From Stercoripulliclostridium_A sp964480195 (lineage in GTDB: Bacteria; Bacillota; Clostridia; Christensenellales; DTU072), in NCBI GenBank assembly GCA_964480195.1, contig CAYZOJ010000044.1, forward strand, positions 1 through 12,703: a stretch of DNA of 12,703 nucleotides. The letters run 5' to 3'. Under the pieces are notes generated by a model that was not told where the DNA came from, did no database searches, and saw only the letters and a list, made by a program, of their open reading frames with translations. The translations under genes and the position numbers were made by a program. This document shows, in pieces, positions 1-12,300 of the stretch. Every line of letters starts with the position of its first letter. Positions within the stretch are counted from its first letter, which is position 1.

Positions 1-1
1 T

Positions 2-33
2 GCGCAAGCCTCGCTTGCGCCGTCGCTTCGCGA
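2..33. repeat. Two short hairpins with 3-base loops
   Basis: GCGCAAGC (2-9) pairs with GCTTGCGC (13-20) around loop CTC, an 8-bp perfect stem. TCGC (23-26) pairs with GCGA (30-33) around loop TTC. They open the palindrome-rich upstream region. Whether they belong to a gene or element beyond the window's left edge cannot be told. Confidence 0.6.
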
Positions 34-85
34 GATAAAAGAGAAGAGAGAAAAGAAGAGGATAATAAGAGTTAATCTTATATTC

Positions 86-190
86 GCGCCAACGGCGCCC
101 CTTTATCAACGGCACCGCCGTTGTATATCATCAACGCATTTGCGTTGTATCTCATCACACGCAGTGTGTATATCATCAATCCGAAGGATT
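86..190. repeat. Array of five mini-hairpins, the last four joined by a conserved GTATMTCATC linker
   Basis: Successive stems are GCGCC/GGCGC (86-98, loop AAC), CGGC/GCCG (110-120, loop ACC), AACGCA/TGCGTT (133-146, loop TT), CACAC/GTGTG (156-168, loop GCA) and AATCC/GGATT (178-190, loop GAA). Linkers GTATATCATC (123-132), GTATCTCATC (147-156) and GTATATCATC (168-177) recur at 24- and 21-base spacing; a partial GTATA follows at 191, 23 bases on. Stem sequences differ while pairing is kept. I assign no known family; it could be an intergenic palindromic repeat element or a structured RNA. Confidence 0.75.
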
Positions 191-195
191 GTATA

Positions 196-235
196 AGTTT
201 TTGGAGCTCGCAAAGCCGTGCAAGCTCCAAAAACT
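196..235. repeat. 13-bp perfect inverted repeat
   Basis: AGTTTTTGGAGCT (196-208) is exactly complementary to AGCTCCAAAAACT (223-235). The 14-base interval can add a 3-bp GCA/TGC extension (210-212 with 219-221) after one mismatch. T's lie at the outer 5' arm and A's at the outer 3' arm, the reverse of an intrinsic terminator, so a terminator role is unlikely on either strand. It could be a protein-binding palindrome, an RNA hairpin or the last unit of the upstream array. Confidence 0.7.
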
Positions 236-279
236 ACGCGCCTTACGGTAATATAAAAGTAAATAATTGCGCGTACCGC

Positions 280-308
280 TTGCGCGCGCCTATTTTATTA
301 TATATAAT
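280..308 (+). promoter_or_regulatory. Candidate sigma-70-type promoter
   Basis: A perfect TATAAT at 303-308 lies 17 bases downstream of TTGCGC at 280-285, which matches three of six positions of the -35 consensus. Transcription would start around 314-317, leaving a short leader of about 25-28 bases before the ATG at 342. The surrounding 291-310 is very AT-rich, so a chance -10 match is possible. TTGCGCG also occurs at 267-273, 13 bases before the copy at 280-286. Confidence 0.45.
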
Positions 309-330
309 AAATGCATATTCGAACAACATC

Positions 331-336
331 GGAGAG
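331..336 (+). promoter_or_regulatory. Ribosome binding site GGAGAG
   Basis: GGAGAG ends five bases before the ATG at 342. This purine-rich match to the 16S tail decides the start in favour of residue MAKLRVTG rather than the upstream in-frame TTG at 267. Confidence 0.75.
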
Positions 337-341
337 TTTTT

Positions 342-3300
342 ATGGCTAAACTCAGAGTAACAGGCAAGCATTACACTCGCAACGGAATTGTAGGTATCAG
401 TTTGATAGTGGTCGCGGCGGTAGCCGTGGTCGCGCTGATACTCGGCTTTGTCATTTTGCCTAATTACGCGCAAGTAGACGATTACAAGTCGCCGGAAGTT
501 ATCGGCATATCCATGCCCGACGACGCAATGATAAGCGTTAACGCCGACCTTAGTACGGTTTACGCTGTCGTGCGCTACGATAACGGCGACACCAAAAAAG
601 TTCCTCTTTCCGAACTTATTTACGACGGACTTGACGTAAGTAAAGAAGGCGTTTGCAAAGACGTCATTCTCGACTACGGCGGATTTATCCAAAAGGTGGA
701 CTTCAACGTCGTTCCCACAACGCTTTCGGTAGAATACGTCGCGGGAGTCGGCGGAAGAATCGACGGGTCCGATAGTCAACAAGTTGTCGCGGGAGGCAAT
801 GCCGATACCGTCCGAGCCATAGCGGACGAGGGCTATTATTTTGTACGTTGGTCCGACGGCGTTACCGAAGCCACCCGCACGGACAAGCAGGTCAGCAAAA
901 ACATATATTTGATGGCGGTATTCCAAAAGCAGAGCTTTACCGTCGTTTTCTATTATCCGGACGGCACCACCGCGAGAGAAGAAGAAGTTCTTTATAACGA
1001 AGCTCCTACAAGAGCGCCTCGTGAGGGCGAAAGAGAAATGGACCTCTACGGTTATAAGTTCGTGGGATGGGATACCGACTACGAGCATATCACTCAAGAT
1101 ACGAACATTCATCCGATTTACGAAAAATACGCCGTAGACTTCTATCTCGATATAACCGCGGACGCGGCGGGCGAGCTTTTGGGCGGAGCCGGCGGTACGG
1201 ATATCAATGATTATTACGAAAAGGAAATCGAAGCGGAAGTCCGCATTAAAGAAAACGAATCGAGGATATTTACCGGTTGGTATGTACTCGATACGGACGG
1301 CAACTGGGTATTCATTCCTCCGATAAGCGGTAGCGTCAAAAACATCACTGTCGGTAGCGGTACGGACGTATGGTTCTCATCGTCGTACATTTCCGACTCC
1401 GACAACTACGTTTTGACATTCACTCCTCCGAGAGAAGGCGTTGAGGAATTGTACGTCAAGGCGCATTTCGTCTTCGAAGAGAGCAAGATAACCTTTACGA
1501 GTTCGTTGGGTTCTGTAGGCGTTACCGAAAACTCCGACCAAATACTCGTTAAGTACGGGGAAACGATAGGTGAGTATTATGACGTCGAGGATCTGAACGC
1601 CCTTTCCGCAAAGGGTTACACGTTCAAGGGCTGGTATATCGAAAACGGCGCCGTGGACGCAAACGGCAATCCCGTATTCCTCACCAACGACGCGACTTTC
1701 GAGCAAGACACGACCATCGTCGCGTATTGGGAAAAGAACGTCAATACCGTAGTATTCCTTAAAGGCGAAAACGAAGACGTAACATTTACGGACGTCAACG
1801 CGGGTTATGACGATACTTATAAAGGAAGAGTGGTAAAGGTACATTATCTCGACACTCTTGCAGACGCCGTCGAGTACGGTTATCCCGAAGCGGTTCCCGT
1901 CAAAGAAAATTACACGTTCAAAGGCTGGTATCTCGCAGACGCATATCTTGTTGCGACGGACAAGGCGGTAGACCGCAGTTTCGTAGTCGAAAACGACGTC
2001 GTTTACGTAGTCCCCGTATTCGAAGTCAATACCCGCACGCTCAGCGTATCCGTAACGGGTTCGGGCACCGCGTATAAGATATCCAGACTTTCCGAAGCCG
2101 ACGGCAGTATTTACGAAAAAGAAACTTCGATAGCGTCCGTTACTTCGATGCCCGTAACAGAGGACTTTACCGTTAGATTCCGTCCCGGCACGGGTTATAC
2201 GCTTGTATCCGTTACCGTAAACGGCGTTAAGAGCGTCGGAGCTCTTGCTCAAGAGGGAGGATATTACGACGTTGTAATCGAAGCCGTAATAGCTACCGAT
2301 TATACCGTAGACGCGGAGTTCTCTCTCGACGTTCACGAAGTGGCGGTAACCAACGGCACCGAAAGCAAGAGCGGTATGATAGCGTATAACGTCATCGGCG
2401 CTCCCGATACGGACAAACGCTATTTTACCGAAACGACAAAAGCTCTTCCCGTCAACCACGGTTCGGGACTCTATCTCGAGATAACCCCGCCCGCCAAGAA
2501 CAGTATCGCGGACGTCAGAGTTAACGGAGTAAGCCAAAAAGACATTCCCGCAGACGCACAATACTATGTCGTAGCCGTCGAAAATTGCACGGCGGACGTC
2601 GTCGTAACCGTTACTTACGAGGTAATGGAATTCGTCGTCGAATTGCCCGAGGACGGAGGAATGATTTCAGACGTACTCGCACACGGATCTCGCTATACGA
2701 TGGGCGACAGTCCTACGTTTACCGTTACCGCCGAAACGGGTTACTACATCAAAGCCGTACGCGCGAACGGAATGCTTATAGATCCGTATACCGTAAGAGA
2801 CGGTTACCTTGTCGGCGGTATTTACGTAAACGGTTCTCCCGTAAAAGATTCCACTCGCGGGGATTACCGTATCACTCAATTAAAACTCACGATAGACAGC
2901 ATTAGCGAAGATACCGTATTTACCGTCGAATACGCAAAACTTTACTATAAAATTACGACGTCGTACACCGGTGTCGGTATGGTAAGTTCCTCGACAACCG
3001 TCGAATACGGTTCGCCCGCAACGATTCTTGCGGAAACTTCCGACGGTTATTACGTTGCTTCGTACAGCGTAGATTCTTCCGCAGTCAACGTGGACGGCAA
3101 GCCCGTTACCTACAATTACACGGATAAAGGTACCTCCAAAGCTTACAACATCAGGAGCGTAAAAGCCGATTACGACATAAGCTTCGTATTTACGCGCACA
3201 ACGTATTACGTAACGTTCGACGGCACGGACTCCAACGTAAAAGTTACTTACGGAGGTCAAACGGATTCCGCTATGGGCAGGACGTTTAGCGGAATCTCGA

Positions 3301-6300
3301 GTAACGATAACGTTAAATTTGCATTATCCGCGGTAGAGGGTTACAGGATTTCCGAAATCGTCGTCAAGTCGATAGGCGGAGGCGTAACCGAAAATTACGC
3401 AATAGGTTTCGATACGACCGATTACGAAATTACGATTAACAATATCGCAGACAACTATCTCATTACGGTATCTTCCGTAGTCAGAATGATAGATTACACG
3501 GTACATTTCCTCAATTCCAAGGCGTCGAGCAGGAATTCCGTCAACAATGCGGAAGTTACGGGCGACGTCGTAAACGGTACCGCGGTATTCGGTCAGCCTT
3601 TCTCCGTTACGGTAATACCCGAGAACGGATATTCCGTCGATATCGACACGATGACCGTAAAATCCAAAGACAGAACGTCCGAGTATACCTATAAGCCGTT
3701 TGAAGGCGAGTATGTCGAAAACTCCGCATACGGACAATACACTTTAATCAGCGAGGGCGAAAACGCTTCGAGCGGATACACGCTCAACGTTCGCGGAGTA
3801 AAGACCTCCATCGACGTCTATGTGTACCTCGTACCCGAACCGACAATCGGCACTTCCTATAAACTCGAGCTTGAAAGTAGCGGTAACGGCGTATTGACGT
3901 CCGATCCGTCTGACGCGACCGTTCCGAGCGAATCTCGCGTAACGCTTTCGGCAGTTCCCGATAGCGGATACTCCTTAGAAGCGTTGACTATCAACGGCAA
4001 AACCGTCGTTGCGGACGCTAACGGCAAGTATGTTTTGGAAAAAGTAACCGAAAACACCTATGTATACGCGGTGTTTGCCGAAACTACTTATACGGTCAGA
4101 GCACAGCAGAGCGCGAACGGCGTAGTTTCCGTTAACAAGACGCTTGTCAATAAAGGTGCGGAAATAAGCGTTCGTTTGACTCCCGCAACGGGTTATTACG
4201 TAAGCGAGTTTACGTTGACGATAGGCACGAGAAAGGTTATCTTGTCCGAATCCGTCTATTCCGAATCCGAAGTCGTCGAATACACCATAGGTGCGAACGG
4301 CATAGCCGACGAATACGTCGACGGCGACGTTGCGGTAAATGCAAAATTCACCGCAAAAACGTATAATTACAAAGTAGTAGCCACCGACGGAGGCAGTGTA
4401 AGCGGTCTTGGCGAAACCGGCGAAGCGACAAGATCTTACGGCGAACTTGTAAGTTTACAAATAACCTCGACCGACGGTTATTACATCTCGTCCGTAACGG
4501 TAAACGGTATCGGATACGCTCCGAGTGCGCTTGCCAACGCTCAATTATACGCGGACGGTTCCAACAACGTAAAATCGGGTAACCTCGATCTTTCCGTAAC
4601 GGAAACGACGGAGATACACGTCGAATTCGCTCCTAAAGTTTATAGCGTTACCATTGCCGATTCTATCGGCGGAACGACGCTCGTCCGCAAAACCGACGGC
4701 GCGTTCTCTTCTGCAGACGAAGTCGCGTTGAGCGCGGGCGATAAAGTCGAAGTTAAAATGCGTGCCGATACCGGCTATCATATCTCCGGCTTGTACGTCA
4801 ACGGCGTGGAAAACAACGCGTGGCGCATAGGCGGAATCAACGAAAACGCCATATCCGAAGATATCGTAAAAATCGTTGATTACGTCAATTCCAACGTAAC
4901 GGTTCGCGTTATTTACGCTCTCAACGAGTACGAAATTAAAGTCAACATTTCCAACAAGAGCCTTAACTTCGCTTCGTACGACCAAGATCCCACGTCGTAC
5001 GGCACGGTTACTTTGACGGGCTACACCGCAGGCGCAGACAACGTATACAGCGGTATCGGACACGGCAGTAACGTCAAGTTCGTGCTCTCGCCGAGAACGG
5101 GTAAAGGATATTATATTTCGCGTTTCGATATAGTTTACGTCGATCCCGCAACGGGAGCGCAGACTACCGATAACTGCCTTACCAAAGTAAGCGCGGAAGG
5201 CGGTTCGTACATTATTAAAGAATTGGGATACGATATTCAGGCGGTCAACGTCGAATTTAAGCGCAGAACGTTCTCGTATACCCAAAGCATTACAGTGGAA
5301 TCTAAGGGCTCGTCGTTTGCTTGTGAGGGCAAGAACGCGACGACGGTATCGTTCACCAATCCTTACGATACGTCCGCTACCGTCATGCTCGACAACAACC
5401 GTTACGAGTACGGTCTTACATATCGTATAAACGTCGATCCCAAGACTGGATACACGCGTACGGCGTTCACCATAAACGGCGAAGACAGATCGCAATCCGT
5501 ACGTGCTTCCGCGTATTATACTTCGACGGTAAGTTCCGATATCGCGATGGCGGTTACCTACGAAATCAACACCTATCGGGTTTCCATGGGCGGAAATCAG
5601 GGCGGTAACGTATCGTTAACCGACGATAAAGGTATAGTAATATGGGACGGCGGTGCGTATTCGGAGAACACCTATTCGACCGACAGCGGTACGGTGTGGG
5701 TAACCGAAGAGGGTATTTTCGCAACTCACGGCACCACTCTCAAATTCGTAGCGACGCCTTCGAGCGCGACCGGATACAAGATTACGTCTTTCTATGTCAA
5801 CGGTTCCGCGCGTGCGATAGCGAACGAGGATGCGGAAATGACCGTAAGCGTAGCCGTTACCGAACAGACTACCGTCAACGTTTCGTTCGATATCCACGTA
5901 TACAGAGTGTCTATCGAGAGCTTTAACGGCGGTATTGCAAAGGTAAGCTCCGCAAACGTCAATTTCGACGGCGAAGTTACGATTTCGCTTAGCGTAAACA
6001 AAGGTTACGTCCTTAACGACGTACGTATAAACGGAACTTCCTCGGCGGAAGCGTTGAGCGCGTTCGTAGGCGGTGCGTCTTCGTACACGGTGCGTGCGAT
6101 AAGAGAAGATATGACCGTTGTATTCGATATCGAAACCAAACGTTACGACGTAACGTTCGCGGGCGACTACAACGCGGTCAAGACAATAACTCGCACGGAC
6201 GGCGAAAAACAATTTACCGCGGTCAGCGGTGTAATAGTCAACAGGAATTCGCTTTCCAAGACGGAGTGGAGCGCGTTCACGAATGAAATCGGTGCGTTCG

Positions 6301-9300
6301 AAGATACCGGTAAACTCGTAAACGGAGTGCGTTACGGCGACAGCCTCGTGATTTCGCTAACCGCCCCCAACGGTTACTCGATTTCGGCGGTTACTGTTTC
6401 CGTAGACGACGACGGCGTTGGTCAAACAGACCTCGTTCTCGGAGTAAGCGGACTTGCTTCGGACGACGGAAGCGGTACTCGTACGTACACGTTATCGTCG
6501 GTACCGGGCAACGTAAGAGTATTCGTTTCTTACGCGATTAAGCAATACACCGTCGTATACGAGCAACGTACCGGCGGTAAGTACGAAGAGATGATTGCGC
6601 GTTACAGCCACCACGAGCTTATCACCTTACGTATGCAGTCGGATAACGGCTATTACCTCGCCTCCCTTACGGTAAACGGCAGAGAGATTTCCACCGAATA
6701 TACCAAGAACGAGTTATTCTACCGTTACACCACGGATATACAAGGCAAACAACTCGAAGTCAATGACGAATTCGTCAACGGCAAACAAAACATCGTAGTC
6801 ATCGCGACGTACGAAAAACAATACTACAATGTACTGTTCTATGTGCAGTCGATGCCGATAACCGGCGGATATACCGATTCGAACTTGAACGTTACCCTCC
6901 GCAACAACCGTATTATTTACGACGAAACGGGAACGGATATCGCCCTCGAACTCGCGTCGGGTTACAGTTTGAACGACATTACTCTTTACAGCGTACCCAA
7001 GACGCAGACGGACGCAGGTCAAAAGAGCTTCGTGCTCACCAAGAACGGAACTGACGGATACAACGAGTATTCGCCCAAATCGAGCTACGTAAGGATACGC
7101 CTCAACGAGAGCATAATCAACATACTCGACTTCCATTCCGCGTCGCAGAACACGATACGTATTTACATTTCGTACGAGAGCGATATTTACGAAAGCAATG
7201 CGGGTATGTATCTTGTTTCGTCTGATAGCGGTACCAACCAAGGCGGAGAGGTTGCGAGCTCGCAAGAAATAAGCGTAACCAAGAGTTATTCCGACGGTGT
7301 CGCAGGTGCTAAACACGCGTACGGCACAGTTGCAACGTTTACCGCGAATATCGCATCGCAGTATGCAAACAAATATAACTTTGAAGGTTTCCAAGAAAAA
7401 GACGTAAACGGCGAGTGGGTATACATCGACGAGAATACGGAAGGCATAACGCTTATGTCGGGCGGACGAGTAATGTCCTATATCATAGAAAGCAATAGGG
7501 AATTCCGCGCGGTATTCTTCCGTGTATATACCGTAACCCTCGAAGTACATCCCGAATACAAGTACATAAGAGGTTCGTTCGCGGACGGAGATCCCAACTC
7601 GATGTTGTATCGTCGTTATGCGATAATGTACGCACAGGCAACGTACGATGCAAACGTCGTGGCACCCAACATCGAAGGCTCGTACGAAAGCTTGAGCGAT
7701 ACCGACGGCAATGCCGACGACGGAACGTATACGTATCACGTACGTAGCGGAGCCACCGTACTCTTCAATTACAGAGACTTATATAACACGACCAACCCGA
7801 CAAGCAGTAGCAGTTACTATACTCTGACTTACGAATCGAACGGTCAACTCAAACAAACGGAAGTCGCTTCCGCTACTATAACCGTAACTAAAAACGTCGA
7901 AGTCCGCGCGTATCTTAAGAACAAAGTGTACGTCAGCTTCTTGATGGAAACGGTAGGCTCGCTTACCTCGAATGCCGGCGGTACCGTAACGTATGAAGTC
8001 AACGGCGCGGCAGTCAACAGCCTCAAGGAAAACTCTTTGACGGTCAATCCGAATGACTCGTTACAGATAACCATTAAGCCCAAAACGAACTATCGCTTCG
8101 ACAGCGTAATGGAACTTGTGGCACTGTCCGAGCCTGATTCTTCGGGATATCGTAGATATAACACCGTATATACACCGCTAACGGCAAGCGACGACGGTAG
8201 CGTCAAGATAACTTATTACGACAGTAGCGATAATCTGATTACGGACGATATAAGCACCTATACCGGCGCCATAGGCAAAGTTAAGGTACTCATAAGCAGT
8301 GTTACCGAAAGCTCCGTCTATAAGATAAGGTTCTGGAAAAAGGTAACGTTGAGGCGTGATATCAAATGCGTAACGGACGAGTCGACCATACTCCCGGGGT
8401 ATGTGCTGGATTATACCGGAGATGACGTCGACAATGCGACTTCTCCGAACGGACAGTACGATTTCGGCGACACCGTAACGTTTGCCATTTCGAGCAGTAT
8501 AGCGGGACAGGATTGGTTCAGATATTATCAATTCGTCGGCTACTTCGTCAACGGTATCAATATGTATACGCAGTTGTCGCAGAACTACCCGAGTAACGAC
8601 TATGACAACGATTACGCGCAGTCGTTCACTCTCGACGACCTCAACGGGCTTGCCGACGGCGTAAATATAGTCGAAGAAACTTCGGCGCAGGGTCTTACCG
8701 AGTACGTGGTAGAAGTAATCGCACGGTTTATACCTATATATAACGTCGTGGTCGAAAACGAGTATTACGATGACGGCACGAACAAGTACCTCGATCCGGG
8801 ACAGGCGATTGTTTCTGCGGTCATGTACGATAGCGAGCTTCCCACATATTACGTTAATTCCGCTATAGCGGATCCGCGTCTTGGGGCAAATGCCGAGGAC
8901 GCAAGGGACGTAAGCTTTACGATGCTCGGTAAACTCAACTCTATCGAAAGCGGTAATAAGAATTCCGCGACCTCTCCGTATAACACGTGGAAAGATAACA
9001 CGATTACGCTAAGCTGGAGTAGTACCGCGGGTTCGGGCTTCAAGTTCGTTGCGTGGCAATACTACGCTTATAATGCAAAGACCAAAGAGTTCGAGTGGCG
9101 CAACATACCTTATAAAGATCCGAGTTCGCAAACCAACCTCGTAACCAAACCGACGTTCACGTTCCCGATATCTTCGTTGTTCTCGACAAGCTATACGGCG
9201 TACGTAAACGGCTTCGGAAATGTTGACGACAGCTTTATGTACAACGCGTCCGTATACGATGCAAACGGCGAGCGTACGGGCAGTATCCGAATTCCCGCGA

Positions 9301-12300
9301 TACGCATTCGTCCGCTTTACCAAAAAGTCGAAAAGCTTACTCTCGTGCAGTCCGTTGCAACCGAAGAAGCCACTCTGTTCGGCGACGGAATAGGCGACAT
9401 CGAACCGAGAATAGCGGGTACCGGCCTTAGTTCGGGCGAATTCGATTACGCCACCGTGCAGACGCTGTTGCCGTCCGCAACTTCCGAATATAAGTTTGTC
9501 GGTTGGTACATTACCGAAAACGGCGCGGGCGGTGTAAAAGCCCTCGACGTTACCGCTTCGGCTTCGGAATATGACGAAAACGACACCGAGAAAAACGTCA
9601 TTAAGATAACCGACAAAAATATCACTTATTATTTGAAGAAGGTATCCATTCCCGATACTTCGGGAGCCGATACAGGCGAATATATTTATTGCAATTACAA
9701 CCGTAACAGCGGAGAATTGCAAGTGCTCATAGACGGTTCGTACAAGATATTCGCGCGCTACACAAGCGTATATACATTGAATCTTACGGTAAGCAACCTC
9801 TCGGGTTATTCCGCAATGCTTATCGAAACTCTGCCTACGATAAACGTCTACGACGTCGATCCTTCCGTTCTTGTCGACGGCAAAGCTCCGAGCCCCGTTC
9901 TCTCCGGCGAGAGGGCTTATACGCTCACCGACGTACCCGTCGGCACGTCGTACTGGATTACGCTCACTACTAACTTCCACCAAAACCTCAACGACGCGAC
10001 CTACTTCAACCCCGTATTCGACAGATGGGCGGGCGCGACCGCCGTAAACGCTAACGGCGAAAACGTATGGGAGGCAATTCTCAATAATACAGGCACCAAC
10101 GTTTCCGGTTATTCGAGCTACTTGGCAAGTGAGTTCGACGTTTCCGATTATGACAAAGTCAAGGAATACAGCGACACTGTCGAAGATTTGGCAATACGCG
10201 TAAACGCAACCGATAACATCGACCTTAGCCTGAACTTCCGTACTTACGGCAGAATAGTCATTCATAACGTGTACAGAGGCTCCGCGATACGTCTACCGCA
10301 AGCGTTGGCAACGGCGTTGAACGGCGACGACGCGTCGGAAGCATACTTCGTAAAAGACGGCGGGGACGGCGACTTCGACGGAGCGTTGAACGGTTCGATT
10401 ACCATAGCGAACGTACCTATCTCTCAGGGTATGACTTATGACGGCTCTGTCGAGGGCGATTACGCTTGTCGCTTGATAGACGGTACCGAGCCTATTGCCA
10501 ACGGCAACGTAAGTTTCGGATTGAACTTCGACGGTTCCGTCGTAACGAACAAGATTCAGCATATCGTCTACTACGGCACGTGCGAATATACGGTCTACGA
10601 GTGGGAAGAAAGCGGTTCGACCAAGGCGCTTGAAGCCAAGAAATACACGGGTTCGAGCTCTTACGACTATCCCTTCGAGGACGGCGGTAAAGAGAGTGCC
10701 GGATACGGCACCGAAACTTCGCCGTTCAAGGTCGCGACGGTAGAGCATTTGACCAACATCGACAATATGTATATCGGTAACGGTTACGATCTTACCGTAA
10801 ACGGCAAAAAGATATACTTCATCCAAACCGCAGACATAGATCTCGGAGCCATAGGCGATTCGCTCGAAAACGCCTTGTGCGCGGACGGTAACGGCTTTAA
10901 CGGCAGTTACGACGGCAACGGCAAGATGTTGTATAACTTGAATATCTCTTCGACGCTCGACAACCTCGGCTTGTTCGCAAAGACCTTGCAGGCAACCGTC
11001 AAGAACGTTGTCTTAGGTAGAACGACGGTAAGCTCTTCTACTGGTTCCAACGTCGGCGCGTTGATAGGATATGCCGAGAATACCGTAATAAGTAACGTTA
11101 AGTTCTCCGATACGGGCACCGTAAACAAGTACATTCGCGGTAAGAACAACGTCGGCGGTTTGGTAGGATACGCAAAGAATACCACGATGACGTCGATAAC
11201 TATGGACGGATACACCGTTACGGCTCTCGTCGGCGCGACTTACGAGTCCGAACAATACTCGGGCGGAGGTGCCGGCGGTATTGTAGGCGCAATGGTTTCG
11301 TCGCAAGTCATAGACAGCTCCGCAAGCGAGGTCATGGTAACTTCGCCTTACGGCGCGGGCGGTATAGCAGGTACGATTATGAATGACGACAGAGGTACCG
11401 CCAATGTTGCGATTTCTGGCACGACCGCGACAAACGTAACTCTTTCTGCAAGCGGACACATCGCGGCGATAGGCGGTATAGCCGGAGCAATAGGTCGCAA
11501 CGTAACCGTCAAGAACAGCAAGTTCGTACTCACGCGTAACGTAACGGCGTCGTCGCAAAGCATATACGGTCGCTTCAATATAGACGCTACCAACGCTTAT
11601 AAATACGGCGTAGGCGGTATCGCGGGCTATAACGCGGGCACGATAGATAATTGCTCCGTATCCGCAAGCTCGAGCTACAAGCTGACGTTCAACGGAACGA
11701 TAGCCGGCGGTATTGCGGGCTTAAACATCGGTACCGTAACGGGCGCGACGTTGAGTGCGAGATTGTATATTTCGCGTGCGAAAGGCAGTTCGGCGTACGA
11801 GGGCGGAATGTACGGCGGTATCGTAGGCGTAAACATCGGCGGTACGGTTTCCGGCAACGTCGACTTCGCGGGCGCGGATAACTATGAATCCGAATCCGCA
11901 TTCTTAGAGGTTGTAACTCTCGATAAAGGCGGTGCCTCTTACTATACGCCCACTTCCGGAAACAACGCGCCTATGCACGAAAAAGTCGGTTCCGATAACT
12001 CGAACTTGTGCGTCGGCGGTATAGCCGGATACAATTTGAGCGGAAGCGTTACCGGCTGGTTCTCGAAGACTTCCAAGATGATGGTCAACAGACGCTCGGA
12101 CGCTAAGGACGCTAACGACGCGTATATCGGCGGTATAGTAGGTTACAGTACAAACAGTAAGATTTACGGTAACGAATCAATAACCGCACAAACGCTTTAC
12201 GTCAAGTATCTCCACTATATGTACGTTGACGTCGACGGCGACCCCGTTGCGGCAAGACTTTATATGGGTTCCGCGGCAGGACAGGTCAACCAAGCGATAA

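Noticed and set aside
86..195. CRISPR array
   Set aside because: The conserved unit is only about 10 bases with 11-14-base hairpins between copies; the intervals are self-complementary rather than spacer-like, and no cas gene is present.
196..235. Intrinsic terminator of an upstream gene
   Set aside because: The stem is preceded by T's and followed by A's on both strands, so no U-tract follows the hairpin in either direction.
267..341. Upstream TTG start for the giant protein
   Set aside because: It would add 25 residues before the basic N-terminus, has no Shine-Dalgarno sequence and starts upstream of the proposed promoter's -10 box.
121..360. Short forward open frame of 79 codons in the upstream region
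   Set aside because: It is a translation of the hairpin array and leader, has no ribosome site, and overlaps the real start in another frame.
9009..10265. Long minus-strand open frame of 418 codons
   Set aside because: It lies wholly inside the intact giant gene, its product has a biased, domain-free composition (runs of R, V and Y), and it results from codon choice that rarely makes stop codons on the opposite strand. The same reasoning removes the minus-strand frames at 1377-2561, 6714-7739, 4545-5495 and 243-1112.
11651..11881. Forward open frame of 76 codons rich in arginine
   Set aside because: It is an alternate-frame reading of the glycine-rich GLUG repeats (GGN codons shifted to give R-rich product), with no independent start signal.
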